A DNA stretch of 64,000 nucleotides from positions 5,084,001 to 5,148,000 of the forward strand of contig JAZARR010000214.1 of NCBI GenBank assembly GCA_037389465.1, in the 5' to 3' direction. Under the pieces are notes generated by a model. The model worked only from the letters and a program-made list of their open reading frames with translations. It was not told the DNA's origin and made no database searches. The position numbers and the translations under genes were made by a program. The stretch comes from Baylisascaris procyonis (lineage: Eukaryota; Nematoda; Chromadorea; Rhabditida; Ascarididae). Positions 59,101 to 64,000 of this stretch are shown here, one piece after another (within the stretch, counting starts at the first letter, position 1; each line of letters begins with the position of its first letter).

Positions 59101-62100
59101 TTTCACTGGCTTTCAAATTCGGTGCACTAATACGTGAAATGAGCGCCTGCGTATCCGCCACTTCTTTCGCTAGCTTTTCAACTGCCCTCTTCACTTCCTC
59201 CTCATCTTCCAACTGCAATAACGACGTTGATCAGTCATTGAATATATATTCGCCCTCCCCACTCCATCGTATCTTTTCGATCGTTCCCATTTTTGATCAG
59301 CAAATTTGCACGTAAGATTCATGAATAAACTAAGGCTCTAATATCAAATCCCACTTCAGCTCGCCATATAGTAAAAATATACAATATTTTCTTGAATAGA
59401 TGAAAATCCGAGTCCTATAAATATCCTAAATTTGGGACAACAACATCAATTGAACAGGAATGAACTTTTTGAGGTAGAAAGTACCTTCTTTCATTAAAAG
59501 AATATTCGAAATGAAAGGCAAGACGCTATATTAAAGAAAACGTTTTTAGAAGTGAACATTTACATAAGAACGGAACGCAATGAACGTTAAATCGACACAA
59601 CAAATTTCAAATTTATACGATTCACAGCATAACTACTATCTAGTAGAACGTAGTATACGATCTCTATACTATTAAGTAACAGCAATGAGAACTGCAAACG
59701 TCCCCTCAATAAAGGAGAAACGAATAAACATAAAACGCCTATTACTGAATGAATATTCTCCAAAGATAAACCTCTTTAAGAGCTTCAGGAAGCGATTTGA
59801 AATTGATTTTAATTTTAGCCTCACGATCCATTTGTTCCGGAGTCGGTTGACTCGGCTGTGACGCTTCCTCAGCACCTTAATAGAAAAATGTTACATAATC
59901 TACCTTTAAGCGAAACGAAACAAAAGTGGCAAAATGGGAAAGAAAGAACATAAAGACGAAAAGTAAATGAAATAGCCGATACAATAATCTATATCTTTCA
60001 TTTTTCGAACATGAAAATTGCCCCATTGCACTACTGCGCCACGTCTGAACCATAAAAAAAAAAACGAGGCAAATCGATTGCAAATAAATAAAATCACATG
60101 AAACTCATGGGAAATAACCGATGATAGACGCAAACTTAATTGTTTAACTGGCAATCGATGCCTCTTTTATTGAAAAGGTTTTCATAAGATTAATTTTCCC
60201 ACACTACGGTTAATAAAGCTCAGCAATAACTATTTCTATGCCAACCACCTTTAGAACAAAAATCTCTCAAGATCACTACTGAAGGGCATTATTGGGAAAT
60301 AACAGCTAATCCATATGAAAGCTTACCTTCAGAAAGAGGATGGCGATTAAACAGACGATATCCCCGCTGTAAAATTCCAACCAAGAGAATCCTCCTATCA
60401 GAGACGTAAAAGAAAATCTTGAATACTCAGCACGTTTAACCCATAGATGCCATTTGTCCACCTACGAATAAATAATATCCCAAAACTGGTTTTGGCCCTA
60501 AGAATATAAGCTTACAGCAAATTAAAATTGAAATAAGAAATGCCAACTTGTAGTGGGTATCTGTTCATCGGCATCCACATCAGCGAGTGATCCTTTGATA
60601 AGTGGCACTTCGACACCGTTGATTTTGCACGAATGCAGAATTGAGTGGCGCTCGTTACGACGACGCACTATAGCCTGTTCCAATGCCAGCACGAGCTTCT
60701 CCTCCGCACTCACCTTCACAAACAATCTCGCTGTTAAATTCATTACCGCCCCCTTCACCCACAGTATCTATGCTCTCCCTTTAAGATCCCTTTCTCGCAC
60801 CCTACTAAATAAAACAACAAGGTGAATATGAAGAATCTATTTCATTTGAAATAAATAAACGAAAAAGAAGATAAATAAAGAATCCTAAAGGTGATGCTTA
60901 AAAAGTAAAACGAATAAAATACCGATGTGAACAGATAACATGAAAAAGTACCTCACGAGCAGCTTGTTGAGCATTCTTCTTAACGACATTAATTTCACAT
61001 TCGCTATCCTCAACGGCAGCCTTCTTTGCAACGATCTCCATTTTCATCTGCTCGTATTCAGCTTCCAAATCTTTTAACTTCTAAACATTTCGTTCGTTTT
61101 TTAAAATATTACAACAATGATCTCATGACGAAAATTTGTCAACGCCGCATATCACATTCAAATGAACATATCATCACAACGGAAATTGCTTTCCTTCTAG
61201 AGGATATGTTCCTCATTAACAAGATGCTTTTTCCAAAATGTCCATTTTCCACTCTTTACCCCTTCAACGTCTAAATCTGAAGTCATCAAAACCCTCATTC
61301 ATCGCTCTCCCTTTCAAATAAAATGCCAAAAAGCTGATCAACGGATATAAGCAACTCGTCATTAAAATGAATATTCTAAGACCAAAATTCGAAGATCACC
61401 TCGTAAAATTCCGAGAGATCACTCAAGTCAATTTACTTTAAAAAATCTCTATAGCGTCTATAAATAGCAAACATACAATCTCCTCCAACAACATTTTAAA
61501 AATGAACCAACCTTATGTTCTCGTTCCTCTTTCTTTTTCAGATCATCCAAATCCTTTGTCAGCCTCTTCACTTTCTCAGCTTCCTGTTTTTCTCGCACTA
61601 CAATCGAATAACATTAGACTCATTTATCACTTCAAATAACACAAAACTAAAAGCCGAAATTATGAAACTGTATATTAGTTAAAGAAAATATTTTTGTAAC
61701 CTAAAGGGTATGTTTAAAAAACTGCCATTACTGCGAGAAAACAAAACCATTATTGCAAGAAAAAAAAAGAATAAAAAGAAAAAGCTCACATGATTTATCG
61801 TCCGATTTCAAATATTCGAGTTCATTTTTGAGTCTATCCAACTCATTGTCGAATTTCTTCAATTGCTCTTGCATCTCTTCATGGAAACGCATCTCCCTTT
61901 GTTCGTATTGACTGAAAGAAAGAATAAAACAACTATAGCCCTAAATAACTTAACTTTCTTACACATAACTTTCAACCTAATATATGAAAGTATTAGTTTA
62001 AAATATGAAGAAGAAAATCAAACGAGTCATAAAGATGAGTTCAATTTTGAGTTGTTATTTGGTGTACATCAAAAAATTGCACCGACAACACAACAAAGCA

Positions 62101-63757
62101 AGTACCCATCTCAAAACTGCATCATTGATCCTGTCATCAAGGAATTTTTCTTTCCCGAAACTGCATCATTGATCCTGTCATCAAGGAATTTTTCTTTCCC
62201 GAGAGAAGGATGCATTAATTTTTAACAGCCTGTTTCCTACGTGCTTACTTGCAGAAAAATTAGAACTACCGAATATCCTTGATATTGATTCGTCGACAGA
62301 AGTCACGAAACACTTCATCTGTGACGGTGTCTCTCTTCTTTTGCAGCTTCGCTATTTGAATGTCTCTCTCGGCCATCCTCTGTTCGATTTCGTCGATTTT
62401 TGGCTGAAATAAATACAGGAATACTCAAAGATTTTAAATGAAGAAGGGGAAGGCTAAGAAACACCCAATTATATAGGAGAGCTCGTAAGAGAAAAATTTA
62501 GTTTAAAAAACGAAGAAAGTCTTATGACGAAAGCACGAGAACGCTATTCTGTACGGCTGCACTCCGATAAAGAATTCATCCAAATGAATCAGAATCCATC
62601 AGAAGAAGAAAAGGCCGGAAACTCTCCAAGATTTATCCCCCGCCAATCTCCCAAAATTAGAAGGGCATGGGAATTTTATGCCGAAAAACGAATTTTTTCT
62701 ATCTGTTTGTGCCAATGGTATGGGAATTTTCATTACTTATCCTTCCACTCATGGGCAAAGCAAACGTAGCATTTGAAGTTAAGAAGACATGCATCAAAAT
62801 ATCAGAATAACAACCCAAAATCCAAGGAATCTAACCAAGTATTCGGAAAAAAATTCGGTGACTCGTCCCTCTGAACATTTTTGCCAAAAGACACCATTAT
62901 GATAAAGAAGAGTGGAAAGATGACTGCCGAATAATTATGATATAACCTCAGCAATCAAACATAATTTTCGTTTAATCGAAGCAATCTTTCTGTTCTGCGA
63001 GCTCAAAAATTGTGCAAGCACACCTGTATGACGGCAAGTTCGCCATTCAAAGTCTCTAATTCTTGCTCGAGTCGTTTCGCTGTTTGGTTTTCCACCTTAA
63101 GGCGTTCATTTTTGGTGTACTTTATCCGTTGCTCAAGCTGCACAAGTTGATTCCTCTTCATTTCCACATCCAGTTCCTTCTTGCGTGTACGATGTAATTG
63201 CTGGTTTTCTTCCATTAATACAGCACGACGCTCCTTCAACTTTCTAAAACAAAACAAATCCTACGTAATGTAAGTTTTCGAATACATCGTTCCCAGCTTT
63301 TACTTCACCAATGTTAAGAGGCACTCCCGACTGATTAGCGTTAATTACGCAATAATTTCATTAAACTATTTCTTTAGCTTGAATAAATTCCTCTCCTTTT
63401 AAAATCACGAGAAATTTACATTTCCAAAATGCCTATTTTAAATTAACAACTCCAAGTGTTTACATTACTCTGAATCATAAAAAAATTGCGTTCCAATTCG
63501 CAGTTACTTTCCAAGACTTCTATTGAGTAACTAACTGTCTAACTTTCTTAGAATAACCATTTTATATCAACTGCGCAACTTCCGATAAAGGCGTAAAATA
63601 AATGAGAAAAAAATACCTGAGCGCATTTTCATCCCATTTCCTTGCTCGAACTTTTAGTTCCTGTCCTCCACCTGAGATAACGCCGTTCTGTTGAAAGAGG
63701 GTACCATCCAATGCTATCGCCTTATAGCGATCTGAAGCGCTACCATATGCCAAATAC
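56174..63757 (-). CDS. SMC1: SMC1 cohesin ATPase, C-terminal half (continues beyond the right edge)
   Basis: Twelve exons, in gene order 63757-63617, 63243-63024, 62403-62270, 61911-61790, 61597-61512, 61080-60952, 60713-60548, 59875-59772, 59212-59100, 57892-57724, 57132-56884, 56371-56174, all in phase, encode the last 609 residues. The first is the end of the hinge ([17 protein letters not shown]; human [17 protein letters not shown]). Then come the long returning coiled coil, a linker with [12 protein letters not shown] (human LQRIAAPNMKAM), and the C-terminal ATPase lobe: [16 protein letters not shown], signature loop [15 protein letters not shown], Walker [18 protein letters not shown] and the ending [21 protein letters not shown]1 pairs with SMC3 in cohesin, which holds sister chromatids and shapes loops. 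The N-terminal lobe, first coiled coil and most of the hinge lie outside the window. Two exons use AAG acceptors. Confidence 0.96.
56561..56839. repeat. Three-copy 93-bp tandem repeat in the last SMC1 intron
   Basis: Units start with GCCTACGGGAACGTAAC at 56561 and 56654 and with the one-base variant GCCTACAGGAACG at 56747, a period of exactly 93. Each unit contains GCAGAAAAT and ATGCCTTCAAGAA blocks, and the copies differ at about one base in ten. The array stops about 45 bases before exon 56884-57132. Confidence 0.95.
62116..62203. repeat. Perfect 44-bp tandem duplication in an SMC1 intron
   Basis: The 44-base unit beginning ACTGCATCATTGATCC occurs at 62116-62159 and again at 62160-62203 with no or almost no change. 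It lies about 65 bases from the exon 62270-62403. Confidence 0.93.
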
Positions 63758-64000
63758 CTGTAAATATTTACGCGCATATATACAATGCAACGCAATTCAA
63801 AGCAGAACATAACGAGTGCTATGAATCAAATCAAACTGTTTAGAGTATTTTAGAATAACACTAACTGATGATGTCACATATGAGACATGAAGGTTCACAA
63901 TTCTATTTTCGTCTGCCACAATTAAAGGATGGCAAACAAAATGTACAGACATGAGTGAGGTCTACAAAGGACAGAGAATTTTCCCAATTTCCTATATTGC
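63758..64000 (-). other. SMC1 intron at the right edge
   Basis: The exon starting at 63757 begins in the middle of a codon after a good CAG acceptor, so the SMC1 gene must continue to the right. No further coding block was seen in these last bases, which are therefore intron. Confidence 0.7.

Overview
The window looks like nuclear DNA of a nematode. The reasons are strong A+T richness, genes made of many short exons, introns ending in T-rich tracts followed by CAG, TAG or sometimes AAG, and proteins that align from end to end with animal families. A spirurid or filarial-type worm is a guess from base composition and intron style only. No bacterial operon, CRISPR array, tRNA or rRNA gene was recognised.

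I rebuilt seven protein genes by joining exons whose reading phases agree across every junction. Five are on the plus strand: a Zwilch (RZZ complex) gene at 363-9784, a MIS12 kinetochore gene at 13384-16036, an HDDC2-type HD-domain phosphohydrolase at 18935-20811, ribosomal protein L10 (uL16) at 23602-25204, and a 22-exon GH31 alpha-glucosidase with a trefoil domain at 30218-51088. Two are on the minus strand: a STEEP1 (CXorf56) homologue at 51634-54281, and the 3' half of the cohesin ATPase SMC1 at 56174-63757, which runs off the right edge.

Three of the seven act in chromosome segregation. Zwilch and MIS12 are neighbours in the same orientation, and SMC1 lies about 40 kb further on. The others serve translation (RPL10), nucleotide turnover (HDDC2), extracellular or membrane carbohydrate digestion (GH31) and a poorly understood ER or nuclear role (STEEP1).

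The most striking non-coding structure is a minisatellite of about 3.4 kb at 47147-50535, inside the last intron of the GH31 gene. It consists of a unit of about 19-20 bp (AAGTTTGATCTACC plus a C run) present in both orientations, with roughly twenty orientation switches and decayed copies at both edges. Other repeats are three long TA tracts, a three-copy 93-bp repeat in an SMC1 intron, and perfect 33-bp and 44-bp duplications. The stretches between genes (9.8-13.4, 16.0-18.9, 20.8-23.6, 25.2-30.2 and 54.3-56.2 kb) hold no gene I can recognise.
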